A DNA stretch of 64,000 nucleotides from CAZSAT01 sp964604675 (GCA_964604675.1 CAZSAT010000012.1:1-64000), one strand, 5' to 3'. Counted from the stretch's first letter, positions 15,472 to 24,530 are shown. Notes: generated by a model not told the origin, from the sequence alone. Numbers and translations are program-made.

Positions 15472-16230
15472 TCAGATGGACCTCATCCGACCGCCGTCGA
15501 CGGGCAGCGAGACGCCGCGGATGGCGCCGGCCGCGGGTGAGCAGAGGAAGACCACGGCCGCTGCGGTCTCCTCCGGTCGGATCAGGCGCCCTTCCGGGAC
15601 CTGTCCGAGCCAGGCTGCCAGCACGCCCTCGGGGGTGCCACCGGTGCGCGCCGCGATCCCCTCCCGCAGGCCCACGAGCCGGTCGGTGTCGGTGAAGCCT
15701 GGGAGCACGTTGTTGACGGTGACCCCAGGCGGCAGCTCGCTCGAGAGGGTCTTCGCCCAACCGGCCATGGCGCCACGGGTGGTGTTCGACACGCCGAGGT
15801 TCGGGATGGGCTCGCGCACCGAGGTCGAGACCACGTTCACGATCCGTCCGTAGCCCGCGGCGGCCATGCCCGGGACGGTGAGCTGGGCCAGCCTGTGGGC
15901 GGCCAGGACGTGCCGCTCGAAGGCGACGCGGAACGCGTCGAGGCCGGCCTCGAGCAGCGGTCCGCCGGGGGGACCGCCGGTGTTGTTGACGAGGATGTGC
16001 AAGGGGCCCGCTTCCAACAGGGCGCCAATGGCGTCGTCCAACGCTTCCGGATCCTGCAGGTCCGCGACCACGGGCACGGCGCCGGTCTCACGGGCCAGGG
16101 TGGCGAGCTTGTCGACGCTCCGAGCCAACGCGAAGACGGTGGCGCCCTCGGCGGCAAGCGCCACGGCCGTGGCGCGTCCGATGCCCTTGCTCGCGCCGCA
16201 GACCAGGGCGCGTCGTCCTTGCAGTTCCAT
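15472..16230 (-). CDS. Short-chain dehydrogenase/reductase with degenerate catalytic motif
   Basis: The 252-residue protein has a classical SDR fold. The NAD(P) motif GASKGIG is at residues 12-18, NNTGG takes the place of NNAG, and the C-terminus ends LPVDGGRMRSI. The catalytic YxxxK is replaced: the aligned segment reads SNTTR (Ser148 to Arg152). It may bind a nucleotide without classical reductase chemistry, or use a different mechanism. Its ATG follows the tryptophan dioxygenase stop by nine bases, so the two are co-transcribed. SDRs of this kind occur, as I recall, in other bacterial kynurenine clusters; the role is not established here. A GGATAGGC octamer overlaps the upstream stop and ends seven bases before the ATG. 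Confidence 0.85.
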   Translation of the reverse strand: MELQGRRALVCGASKGIGRATAVALAAEGATVFALARSVDKLATLARETGAVPVVADLQDPEALDDAIGALLEAGPLHILVNNTGGPPGGPLLEAGLDAFRVAFERHVLAAHRLAQLTVPGMAAAGYGRIVNVVSTSVREPIPNLGVSNTTRGAMAGWAKTLSSELPPGVTVNNVLPGFTDTDRLVGLREGIAARTGGTPEGVLAAWLGQVPEGRLIRPEETAAAVVFLCSPAAGAIRGVSLPVDGGRMRSI

Positions 16231-16239
16231 GGCGGCCGC

Positions 16240-17340
16240 CTATCCCGCGAAGCCGTAGAAGTCGGGGTTTCGCAGAGGCGGGAGGTAGGCGCGCGGCAGG
16301 AGCAGGGTGCGCGCCGCCCACAACTCGCGGAACACCCGGTAGTTGGTGGTCAGGTCGAGGTAGTCGACCCCGCTCGACCCGCCCGTTCCGATGCGTCGGC
16401 CGATGGTTCGCTCCACCATGCGCGCGTGCCGGTGCCGCCACAGCACGAGCTGCTCCTCGAGCTCGACCACCGTGTCGACCAGCGTGCGCGGCCAGGCGAG
16501 CAGAGGGAGGTGACGGTAGCTCTCCAGGAAGAGCACGGCCGCTCGGATGCGCACCAGCCGCGCGCGCTCGGGCTCCGGCGCGTCCTCCGCTTCGAGGTAG
16601 GCACGCGCCTGCTTCCTCAGCCCGGAGAACTTGCTCTCGAGGCCGTCGGGGTCCGCGTCGGGGAGGTCCTTCATCCGGTCGAACTGGCTCGCGTGCATCG
16701 TGCGGAGGCCGTCGAGGTAGCGCTCGACGAAGTCGGCCACGACCACGACGTCTCCCTCCTGATCGGGGGTGGAACCCTCGATGGGGGTGCGGAACAACCA
16801 GCGGTGCAGAGACGCCCGGAGGCTCAGCTCGCTGCGCGCTCCTTCGATCCTGGCCCACGCCAAGGCGCCTGCGGGCGAGTGCTCGGCGAGGGCGCGGATG
16901 TGTTCCATGGCGTCCGCCTTGCCATAGGTGTGCCGCTGGGTGGTCTCCTCGAGGCCGAGCAGGATCTCGATCTCCCGCATCTGGAAGCTCTGGAAGCCGC
17001 TGGCTGGGATGAGCTTGTCGCGGAAGTCGAGGAAGTCCTGGGGGGTGAGGGTCTCCATCACCTCGAAGCTCGACACGCACAGCTTCAGGATGGCGTTGAT
17101 CCGGTTCAGGTGGTGCACCACGTGCGGCACCCGTTCTTCGGCCAAGGGGTTCTCGAGCTCGTCGCGCGCGAGGCGCAGCTCGCGCAGGATGAGCTTGAAC
17201 CAGAGCTCGGAGACCTGGTGGACCAGGATGAAGTGCAGCTCGTCCGGGAGGAGCCGGTCTTCGTCGTTGTCCAATCCGCCCTGGAGCGCCAGCAGCTCGG
17301 CCAGCTTCAAGTAGTCCCAGTAGACAGGTGTGCCGCTCAT
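16240..17340 (-). CDS. kynA: Tryptophan 2,3-dioxygenase
   Basis: This 366-residue heme enzyme opens the indole ring of L-tryptophan to N-formylkynurenine. Family segments are present: FILVHQVSELWFKLILREL, IPASGFQSFQMREIE, WRHRHARMVERTIGRRIGTGG and GVDYLDLT. The length is in the bacterial range with some insertion. The ATG at 17340 lies four bases after GGAGG; a GTG three bases upstream is too close to it. It leads a short operon with the atypical SDR and probably the DUF3604 gene. It is divergent from the efflux adaptor gene across 29 bases. Kynurenine formamidase, the next pathway enzyme, is at 5842. Confidence 0.95.
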   Translation of the reverse strand: MSGTPVYWDYLKLAELLALQGGLDNDEDRLLPDELHFILVHQVSELWFKLILRELRLARDELENPLAEERVPHVVHHLNRINAILKLCVSSFEVMETLTPQDFLDFRDKLIPASGFQSFQMREIEILLGLEETTQRHTYGKADAMEHIRALAEHSPAGALAWARIEGARSELSLRASLHRWLFRTPIEGSTPDQEGDVVVVADFVERYLDGLRTMHASQFDRMKDLPDADPDGLESKFSGLRKQARAYLEAEDAPEPERARLVRIRAAVLFLESYRHLPLLAWPRTLVDTVVELEEQLVLWRHRHARMVERTIGRRIGTGGSSGVDYLDLTTNYRVFRELWAARTLLLPRAYLPPLRNPDFYGFAG

Positions 17341-17369
17341 CACGCCTCCGGGCCGTGTTAGGCGCCGAC
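17341..17369. promoter_or_regulatory. 29-bp divergent promoter region
   Basis: This region separates kynA (minus) from the RND adaptor gene (plus). TTAGGC at 17358-17363 ends six bases before the plus-strand ATG. The minus side carries GGAGG near kynA. The overlap of control signals in such a short space suggests the two promoters cannot be independent; this is inferred. Confidence 0.35.
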
Positions 17370-18383
17370 ATGACCCCTATCGGCCTGGCGCTCACGTTCA
17401 CAGCCTGCGCCGACGCGGAGCCGGCGCTCGTTCGTGACCGCACCCCTCGCGTCGCGGGCGTCGCCGCCGCGGTCCCGACGGCAGGTCCGACGCGGGTGCT
17501 GGTGACCTCCCTGGAGCCCGCGCAGGATGCCGTGCTCGCCCCGCGACTCGGGGGCACCGTGGTCGAGCGGGTGGTGGAGCCGGGCGCCGACGTCGCCCGC
17601 GACGCGGCCTTGTTGCGCCTCGATGCGCGGGAGCTCCGTGCGCAGCTGGACCTGGCCAGCGCCGGAGTGCTCGATGCCCGAGCGCAGCTGGCCGAGGCCG
17701 AGCGCCGCCTGGAGCGGCTGGCCGCGTTGGGTGACGCGGCGAGCGAGGCGGACGTCGATGCGGCCCGGACCGCCGTGGAACGCCTGGAGGTCGGGGTCGA
17801 CGCCAAGCTCGCCCAGCACTCCCTGGCCGAGGTGCAGCTGAGTCACATGACCCTCCGTGCCCCCTTCGACGGCACGCTCGCGCTCCTCGCGCCGGAGCGC
17901 GGCGAGGTCGTGGGGCCCGGCACCCCCGTGGCCCGTGTGGTCTCGCGGGACGAGCGCGTGGTGCGCGTCGGCCTGCTGGAAGACGAGGTGATGGCGGTGG
18001 ACGGGACGCGGTTCTCGGTCGCAGGGCAGGGGGCGGTGTGGCCAGCGAGCCTTCGGCACGTCGCCCCGGCCGCCGACCCACGCACGCTGACCTGGGAGGC
18101 GGAGCTCGGCGTCGATGCCGATGTGCCCGCCGGCCTCACGGTCGAGGTGAACGTGGTGCTGCCCGTCCCGGACGGCACCGTGGTGCTGCCGGTGGCGGCG
18201 CTGCGCGGGTCCACTGTCGCGGTGGTCGAGGACGGCGTGGTCGTCGAGCACGACGTGGTCGTGCAGGCCGAGCAGGCGAGCACCGTGTGGGTCACCGGGG
18301 TGGACGCGGGCGACTCCGTCGTGATCCGGGGACCCGAGCTGGCCGACGGCACCCGGGTCGTGGCGGTCGAGCAGGTCCCATGA
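17370..18383 (+). CDS. RND efflux periplasmic adaptor subunit (membrane fusion lipoprotein)
   Basis: The 337-residue product is a HlyD/AcrA-type adaptor. Its leader MTPIGLALTFTACAD has a lipobox-like Cys13. A lipoyl-half motif (GGTVVERVVEPGADVARDAALLRLD) is followed by a coiled-coil hairpin of about 70 residues (QLAEAERRLERLAAL...VERLEVGVD) and the second lipoyl half (LRAPFDGTLALLAPERGEVV). A beta-barrel domain completes it. It bridges the inner-membrane pump to an outer-membrane channel that is not in the window. The pump gene overlaps its stop by ATGA. Confidence 0.9.
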   Translation: MTPIGLALTFTACADAEPALVRDRTPRVAGVAAAVPTAGPTRVLVTSLEPAQDAVLAPRLGGTVVERVVEPGADVARDAALLRLDARELRAQLDLASAGVLDARAQLAEAERRLERLAALGDAASEADVDAARTAVERLEVGVDAKLAQHSLAEVQLSHMTLRAPFDGTLALLAPERGEVVGPGTPVARVVSRDERVVRVGLLEDEVMAVDGTRFSVAGQGAVWPASLRHVAPAADPRTLTWEAELGVDADVPAGLTVEVNVVLPVPDGTVVLPVAALRGSTVAVVEDGVVVEHDVVVQAEQASTVWVTGVDAGDSVVIRGPELADGTRVVAVEQVP

Positions 18384-21300
18384 AGCGCGTTCTCCAGCTC
18401 ACGCTGGACAACCCGGTGTTCTTGAACCTCACCTTCTGGGCGGTGTGTCTCTGGGGCGTGCTGGCCTGGAACCGCCTCCCGAAGGAGGAGTTCCCCCAGG
18501 TGAGCGTCGACAAGATCGGCGTGTTCAGCGTGTGGCCGGGTGCCGGTCCGCGCGACGTCGACGAGCGCCTCATGCGTCCCATCGCCGACGCGATCGAGGG
18601 CGTGGAGGGTCTCGAGCACGTGCACAGCGACAGCCGGGAGGGCCTGGGCCAGCTCAGCATCGAGCTGACCGGGAGCACCGACGTCGACGCCGCGCGGGAC
18701 GAGGTCGAGCGGGCCGTCACGGGCATCGAGCTGCCCGCCGGGGCCTTCGAGGCCGACGTTCGGGTGCTGCGTCTGCGTGTGCCGATCCTTCAGGTGGGGC
18801 TGACCGGCGACATCCGCCAGGTGCACCTGGCGGAGCGTCTCGCCGAGGCCATCACGGCGGTTCCCGGTGTGAAGGAGGTCCAGCTCCGCGGCTACGCGGT
18901 CGGTGTGGTCCGCGTCGACCTCGACCCGAAGCAGCTCGCCGCACGGCGTCTCGGACCGGCTGAGGTGGCCGCGGCCATCGAAGCGGCTGGACTCGCTCTG
19001 CCCGGCGGGGAGGTGAGCCTGGAGGGCCAGCGGGTGCTCGTCCGGTCCGAGACGGCCCTCGCCGAGGTCGCCGATGTCGCCGCGGTCGCCCTGGGATCGG
19101 ACGGCGCGAACGCGCTGACGGTCGGCGATCTCGGATCGGTGTTCCTCGACTGGCGCGACCCCAGCGTGCTGAGGTTCGTGGACGGCCAGCCCGCGATCAT
19201 GTTGGAAGTGGAGCGGGAGGACGAAGCGGACAGCGTGGAGGTCGCTGCCGAGATCTACGAGTGGATCGAAGCCGAGCGGACCGCGCTGCCCGCCGGGATG
19301 GGCCTCCGGGGGCTCGACGACTCGGCGCGCGCGGTCTCCGACCGACTCCGCGTGCTCGGCCAGAACGGCCTCGCGGGCCTGGCGCTCGTGGCCGCCACGC
19401 TGTGGTTCTTCATCGGCGGGCGATCGGCGATGATCGTGTTGTGGGGCGTGCCCGTCGCCTTCCTCGGTGCCTTCGGGCTGATGCAGGTCGCCGGCCACAC
19501 GGTCAACATCATCTCCACCTTCGCGCTGCTCATCGTGACGGGCATCGTGGTCGACGATGCGGTGATCATCGTGGAGAACGTGCGCCGCCACCTCGAGCTG
19601 GGCAAGGAACGGCTGCAGGCGGTCGCGGACGGCACCCGGGAGGTCTTCGGCGCCGTGTTCAGCTCCACGGCGACCACCTGCCTGGCCTTCGCACCGATGG
19701 CCATGCTCGACGGTGCGGTCGGGCGGGTGATGAGCATCATCCCGGCGATCGTGTTCTTCGCCCTCGCCGCTTCGCTCTTCGAAGCCTTCATCGTGCTCCC
19801 CGGTCACCTCGCCGAGCACGCGCCTCGGAGCGCCCCGGGGGAGGCAGGCCCGATCCGCGCGCTGAAGCGCCTCTACGCGCCGCTGCTGGATCACCTCGTG
19901 GCCCCCCGTCGACGCTACGTCGCGTTCGCCACCCTCGTGGTGCTCTTCGCCGGCATCCTTGGCGCCGGCAGCCTGCTGCGGCGAACGCTTCAGACCGAAG
20001 GCTCGCCGTATTGGTACCTGGTCAACGTGGACCTGCCGCCGTCCGCCGATCTCGCCGACACGGTCGACACCGTGCAGCGCTTGGACGAGTGGGTCGCCGA
20101 GCATGGCGAGGGCCTGGTCATCTGGACCCGAGGGCTCGCGGGCTTCCAGCCGGACCCACAGGACTTCCCGGGGTGGGGTGCGCACAGGGGGCAGCTCAAG
20201 ATCGGCTTCGACAACGAGCCCGAGGTCTTCGAGGCGGTGCCGGCCTTCATGGACGACCTCCGAGCCTGGGTGGCGGAGCAGCCCGAGATCGTCGACCTGG
20301 CGGCCCGCACCGTCGAGGGTGGGCCCCCTGCCGGGCTGCCGATCGACGTGAAGGTGCGCGGTCGGGCGGAAGGAGAGGTCGCTGCGGTCTCGCAAGCGCT
20401 GATCGCCCACCTCGAGGGCCGTCCCGGTGTGACCGATGTGCGCTCGGAGGCCGGCCAGGGGCCCGAGGAGCTGGTCGTCGAGGTCGATCCGCAGCGGGCC
20501 GCCTTCTTCGGGCTCCGACAGGCCCAGGTTGCCGCGGCGGTGCGGGCAGCTCTCGACGGGCTCGTCGCGGTCGAGATGCCCCTGGACGCGGAGACCACCG
20601 AGGTCGTGGTGCGCGTGGCCGGCACCGACGGCGATCTGCAACGCGTGCGCGACCTGGTGCTCGCGAGCCCGGACGGCCGCCTGCCACGGCTGGGCCAGCT
20701 GGCCACCCTGACGCGGACACGCGGCGAGGCCCGCATCCGCCGTGTGGATGGCCGGCTCGCGGTTCGGCTGACCGCCGGCATCGACGAGGCGCTGACCACG
20801 CCGGAAACCGAGCGGTCGGCGCTGGACGCCGCGGCCGCGGAACTCACCAGGCTCCACCCCGGCGTGGACCTGTTCTACGGCGGCCAGGTGGCGGACACCG
20901 AGAAGAGCTTCTCCCAGCTCCCTGCGGCGGTGATGCTCAGCCTGGGGCTGATGTACTTCGTCCTGGCGCTCCAGTTCCGGAGCTACGTGCAGCCGCTCAT
21001 CATCCTCTCGGCGGTTCCGCTCGGACTCGCCGGCATGATCCTGGGCTTGTTGTTGCTGGACATGGACCTGAGCTTCATCGCCGCGGTGGGAGCGGTGGGG
21101 CTGGTCGGCATCGTGGTGAACGACTCCCTGGTGCTGATCGACTTCATCAACCGGCGTCGACGCGCCGGGGACGACCCGGTGACAGCGGTCCGTGAAGCGA
21201 GCCTGACCCGGCTGCGCCCGATTTTGATCACCACGATCAGCACCGTGCTCGGCCTGCTACCCCTGGCCCTCGGGCTCGCTGGTGAAGAACCGCTGCTGGC

Positions 21301-21436
21301 GCCGATGGCCGTCAGCATTGCCTTCGGGCTGTCCGTGGCCACGGCCGGGATCCTCGTGGTGGTGCCGGTGCTCTACCTGATCCTGGAGGATCTGCGCGTC
21401 CTGACCGGCGCCATCAGGGTTAGGCGGAAGGCATGA
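18380..21436 (+). CDS. RND-family efflux transporter (AcrB/HAE1-like)
   Basis: The 1018-residue inner-membrane proton-driven pump has the usual two-fold repeat: TM1 near residue 15, a large periplasmic loop, a TM bundle (about 335-530), a second loop, and a final TM bundle (about 850-1005). The TM4 proton-relay Asp pair is intact (GIVVDDAVIIVENVRRH), as is the second-half counterpart GIVVNDSLVLIDFINRRR. The length is typical. It overlaps the adaptor gene by ATGA and the following pfaD-like gene by ATGA, so the pump and the enoyl reductase are likely made together. The substrate is unknown. Confidence 0.93.
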   Translation: MKRVLQLTLDNPVFLNLTFWAVCLWGVLAWNRLPKEEFPQVSVDKIGVFSVWPGAGPRDVDERLMRPIADAIEGVEGLEHVHSDSREGLGQLSIELTGSTDVDAARDEVERAVTGIELPAGAFEADVRVLRLRVPILQVGLTGDIRQVHLAERLAEAITAVPGVKEVQLRGYAVGVVRVDLDPKQLAARRLGPAEVAAAIEAAGLALPGGEVSLEGQRVLVRSETALAEVADVAAVALGSDGANALTVGDLGSVFLDWRDPSVLRFVDGQPAIMLEVEREDEADSVEVAAEIYEWIEAERTALPAGMGLRGLDDSARAVSDRLRVLGQNGLAGLALVAATLWFFIGGRSAMIVLWGVPVAFLGAFGLMQVAGHTVNIISTFALLIVTGIVVDDAVIIVENVRRHLELGKERLQAVADGTREVFGAVFSSTATTCLAFAPMAMLDGAVGRVMSIIPAIVFFALAASLFEAFIVLPGHLAEHAPRSAPGEAGPIRALKRLYAPLLDHLVAPRRRYVAFATLVVLFAGILGAGSLLRRTLQTEGSPYWYLVNVDLPPSADLADTVDTVQRLDEWVAEHGEGLVIWTRGLAGFQPDPQDFPGWGAHRGQLKIGFDNEPEVFEAVPAFMDDLRAWVAEQPEIVDLAARTVEGGPPAGLPIDVKVRGRAEGEVAAVSQALIAHLEGRPGVTDVRSEAGQGPEELVVEVDPQRAAFFGLRQAQVAAAVRAALDGLVAVEMPLDAETTEVVVRVAGTDGDLQRVRDLVLASPDGRLPRLGQLATLTRTRGEARIRRVDGRLAVRLTAGIDEALTTPETERSALDAAAAELTRLHPGVDLFYGGQVADTEKSFSQLPAAVMLSLGLMYFVLALQFRSYVQPLIILSAVPLGLAGMILGLLLLDMDLSFIAAVGAVGLVGIVVNDSLVLIDFINRRRRAGDDPVTAVREASLTRLRPILITTISTVLGLLPLALGLAGEEPLLAPMAVSIAFGLSVATAGILVVVPVLYLILEDLRVLTGAIRVRRKA

Positions 21437-23286
21437 TGAGCACGGCCGAGGTCCTGACCGCCTTCCGTCCCGCGTCCTGGCGGATCCGCACCCTGCACGG
21501 TGAGCACAGCGGCGCCGGCGAAGGCGGGGGCTTGCAACAGGAGATGGACGAGCGCGGCACGTCGCTGCTCGTCGGGCTCTTGCACGCGGACCCCGGCATC
21601 CAGTCCCTGGTGCTCGAGGATGGCGGCGTCGTGCTCACCTTGGAGCGCAACGGCGTGGGCGCCCACCTTGCGGTGGCCTGGCCGGGCGGTGAGGTGCTCG
21701 AGGAGCACCTCCCGATCGAGGCGAGCGCGGAGCTGGCGGCGCCTCATGCGCCCCGGTTCATGCCGGATCCGACCACCCGGGCGCCGGCGCTGCAGCTCTT
21801 GGCGGACCCCGACCTTGCGGTGTTCGCCTGCCACACCGGCGAGGGCCTGGCGTGGTTCTCGGCCGGTCGGCACGGCGACGGCCCCGGCGCACTTCCCTTG
21901 TTGGGCGCGCTTCCGGCCCACGGTGGTCTCGGGGCCGCCAGCTTCCGGGAGCGCTTCGGTGTCAGCCACAACCTGGTCGGCGGTGCCATGGCTGGGGCGA
22001 TCGCCAGCCTCGACTACGTGACCGCCCTCGCCGAAGCCGGCTTCCTGGCCTTCTACGGCGCGGGTGGTGTGCCCCTGGAGTTCGTCGACCAGGCGGTGCA
22101 CGCGCTCGCGCGCCGGCTCGGTGGTCGGCCCTGGGGGGCGAACCTGTTGCACAACCCCAACGAGCCGGCGGCGGAGCTCGCGGTGGCCAGGCTGTACGTG
22201 GAGGCCGGCGTCTCGTACGCGTCGGCGTCGGCCTACATGGGGCTCACGCCAGCCCTGCTGGTCTACCGGTACAGCGGTCGCGCACACGGTGCTCCGCGCT
22301 TCCTCTTCGCGAAGATCTCCCGGCCGGAGGTGGCCCGTCACTTCCTGGCGCCGCCTCCGCAGCGCCTGCTGGACGGCTGCTTGGAGCGCGGCGAGCTCAC
22401 GGCCGAGGAGGCGGCCGTCGCGGCGAACCAGCCGATGGCCGACGCGATCACGTGTGAAGCCGACTCCGGGGGCCACACCGACAGCCGTCCGCTGCCCGTG
22501 CTCGTGCCCCTCATTCGGCGCCAGGTGCAGCGAGCTGCGCTGGACCAGGACTGGGCCTCCCGCGGCATCACTGTCTCGGTCGGGGCCGCGGGAGGCATCG
22601 GAACGCCAGCGTCCATCGCCGGCGCGCTCGCCCTGGGCGCGGACTACGTGCTGTGCGGATCGGTGCTCCAGGCCACCGCCGAGGCCGGCACCAGCCGGCT
22701 CGTGAAGGAGATGCTGGCCGGCGCCGGCATGGCCGACGTGGCCCGAGGCCCCGCTCCAGACATGTTCGAGCTGGGGGCCGAGGTGCAGGTGCTCTCCCGC
22801 GGCAGCCTCTACGCCCAGCGCAGCAAGAAGCTGCACGCCCTGTACAAGGCCCACAAGCGCTGGGAGGACGTTCCGGATGCGGACCGGAAGAAGGTCGAGA
22901 AGACCATCCTCAAGCAGAGCTTCGACGACGTCTGGGCCCTCTGCGAGGCCTACTGGGGAGAGCGCGACCCGGCCCAGCTCGAACGTGCCGCCACCGACGG
23001 TCGGCACAAGATGGCCCTGGTCTTTCGTTGGTACCTCGGCATGACCAGTCGATGGGCGCGTCAAGGCGACGCGGACCGGAAGAAGGACTTCCAGATCTGG
23101 TGCGGACCCTCCATGGGTGCGTTCAACGACTGGGCCCTGGGCTCCTCCCTGGAACCCGTCGAGGCGCGGACCACGGTGGGCGTGTGCGAAGCCCTGCTCA
23201 CGGGAGCGCTCCTCATCGAGCGAAGCCGCGCACTCGCGGCGCAAGGGCTGCACGTGCCCGACGAGGTCGCATCCTGGCGGCCGTGA
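21433..23286 (+). CDS. pfaD: PfaD-family trans-acting enoyl reductase
   Basis: The 617-residue flavoprotein belongs to the PfaD family of FMN-dependent enoyl reductases that serve polyunsaturated-fatty-acid and polyketide synthases in trans. Signature segments in order are GVSHNLVGGAMAGAIAS, RPWGANLLHNPNEPAAELA, TCEADSGGHTDSRPLPVL, VGAAGGIGTPASIAGALALG and MFELGAEVQVLSRGS. The helical C-terminal domain has MALVFRWYLGMTSRWA and WCGPSMGAFNDW. An N-terminal stretch of roughly 110 residues is poorly matched to the family. The gene overlaps the RND pump by ATGA; ATG 21436 is an alternative start. No pfaABC genes are nearby; the PKS at 62568 is the closest candidate client. Confidence 0.9.
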   Translation: MMSTAEVLTAFRPASWRIRTLHGEHSGAGEGGGLQQEMDERGTSLLVGLLHADPGIQSLVLEDGGVVLTLERNGVGAHLAVAWPGGEVLEEHLPIEASAELAAPHAPRFMPDPTTRAPALQLLADPDLAVFACHTGEGLAWFSAGRHGDGPGALPLLGALPAHGGLGAASFRERFGVSHNLVGGAMAGAIASLDYVTALAEAGFLAFYGAGGVPLEFVDQAVHALARRLGGRPWGANLLHNPNEPAAELAVARLYVEAGVSYASASAYMGLTPALLVYRYSGRAHGAPRFLFAKISRPEVARHFLAPPPQRLLDGCLERGELTAEEAAVAANQPMADAITCEADSGGHTDSRPLPVLVPLIRRQVQRAALDQDWASRGITVSVGAAGGIGTPASIAGALALGADYVLCGSVLQATAEAGTSRLVKEMLAGAGMADVARGPAPDMFELGAEVQVLSRGSLYAQRSKKLHALYKAHKRWEDVPDADRKKVEKTILKQSFDDVWALCEAYWGERDPAQLERAATDGRHKMALVFRWYLGMTSRWARQGDADRKKDFQIWCGPSMGAFNDWALGSSLEPVEARTTVGVCEALLTGALLIERSRALAAQGLHVPDEVASWRP

Positions 23287-23933
23287 TCGCGCTCTGGGCG
23301 TGCACGGATGCTGTGCCCGAACCCCCGGAGGATGTCGCGGTCTACACGCAGGTGATCGCCGAGCTCAAGGCCGAGCCGGAGACCGCCATGTCTCGGTGCG
23401 ACGGGCTCTCGGATGCGGGCACCCGGGGAGACTGTCAGCTCCTGGTGGCACGACGGGCCGTGCGCGGTCCGAGCTCCGTCCCGACGGAGTGGTGCGACCG
23501 CGTCAACGAGGGGCTGTGGCGCCATGAGTGTTTCTTCGAGGCGGCCGAGACGCTTCGACGCCGAGGGCGAAGCGAAGACGCGGCCGCGGCGTGCCTGCTG
23601 TCCGGCGACTTCGTGAACGACTGCGCCCAGCACCTCTGGCAGACCCCGGTGCACCGCCTGTTCCAGGGCGACGCGACAGGGTTCGCGGCCCTGTACCCGG
23701 AGGCGCTCGCGATCTACGAGCGCTGGGTTCCAGCGCTGTCGGAGGCTACGGATCTGGACCAGCGCTTCTGGTCCCGGTTCTGGGAGCAGGGCTTCTTGAG
23801 CTGGGGGCGCGACGAGGCGCACTGCGAGGGCCTGCCCGCCGAGGTCCTGGCCCGCTGCACCCAGGCGGTCGCCGTGACCCGACCGCCACCGATCCATCCA
23901 GACGGTCCTGCGCCCGTTAGGCCGAAGCGATGA
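23283..23933 (+). CDS. Cys-containing putative lipoprotein, function unknown
   Basis: The 216-residue product begins MIALWACTDAVPEPP from a GTG overlapping the pfaD stop (GTGA), giving a lipid-anchor Cys at only residue 7. The mature part has many Cys residues in helical context (CDGLSDAGTRGDCQLL, WCDRVNEGLWRHECFF, CLLSGDFVNDC), suggesting disulfides in the periplasm. No family recognised. It is translationally coupled to the next gene by ATGA. Confidence 0.65.
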   Translation: MIALWACTDAVPEPPEDVAVYTQVIAELKAEPETAMSRCDGLSDAGTRGDCQLLVARRAVRGPSSVPTEWCDRVNEGLWRHECFFEAAETLRRRGRSEDAAAACLLSGDFVNDCAQHLWQTPVHRLFQGDATGFAALYPEALAIYERWVPALSEATDLDQRFWSRFWEQGFLSWGRDEAHCEGLPAEVLARCTQAVAVTRPPPIHPDGPAPVRPKR

Positions 23934-24493
23934 TCCTTGTCCTTGCCCTCGCCCACGCCGGCGACACGCCCGCGTTCGACACCGATGTCAGCGCGGGAGT
24001 GTTGGCGGGCAGCGTGCTGGGGGAGTGGCCGGTGGCGGGCTTCGGGCTGGGCTGGCAGGGTCGGTACGACGCCTTCGTCGGCTCCGATGACCCCGGCCCC
24101 CGGGTCGGGCTGTCGGTCTTCGCCGCCGGCTCGGCCTTGCTGCAGCAGGAGCGGGAGGAGGTCCTGAGCGATGGCTCCGTGGAGCGCGAGACCTTCGACT
24201 GGGTGCACTACGGCGTGCTCGCGCTCATCCGCTACGACCCGGAGTTGCGCTGGGGAGGCACCTTCGGCATGGGCTTCTCGCGCTTCGATCTCGACGACTA
24301 CTACGACGGTCCCCATGCCGTGCCCTTGTTGACGATGGAGGGCGGCGCGCGGCGTGCGCTCGATGCAGAGCGGCGCTTCTTCCTCGATCTTGGCGTGCGC
24401 ACGTCCTGGGGTCAGGATCGGTCCGCGCTCGACGCGACGCTCACCGACTGGTGGACGCTGCATGGCAGCCTCGCGGTGGGCGCTCACCTCTGA
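23930..24493 (+). CDS. Putative small outer-membrane beta-barrel protein
   Basis: The 187-residue product begins MILVLALAHAGD, a short leader. It continues with alternating hydrophobic strands rich in Gly and aromatics (AGFGLGWQGRYDAFVG, HYGVLALIRYDPELRWGGTFGMGFSRFDLDD in part), ending LHGSLAVGAHL. An outer-membrane barrel of about eight strands is plausible but not proven. It is coupled to the upstream lipoprotein by ATGA. TTAGGC ends seven bases before the ATG, within the upstream gene's last codons. Confidence 0.6.
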   Translation: MILVLALAHAGDTPAFDTDVSAGVLAGSVLGEWPVAGFGLGWQGRYDAFVGSDDPGPRVGLSVFAAGSALLQQEREEVLSDGSVERETFDWVHYGVLALIRYDPELRWGGTFGMGFSRFDLDDYYDGPHAVPLLTMEGGARRALDAERRFFLDLGVRTSWGQDRSALDATLTDWWTLHGSLAVGAHL

Positions 24494-24530
24494 CTTGACG
24501 AGGCTCGTGGTCTGCGGCGACCCTGCGTCC

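Noticed and set aside
17843..20857. Minus-strand open frame of about 1000 codons opposite the RND genes
   Set aside because: It is antisense to two clear genes with conserved motifs and has a His/Arg/Gly-rich nonsense composition. Long antisense frames are expected where third positions are almost all G or C.
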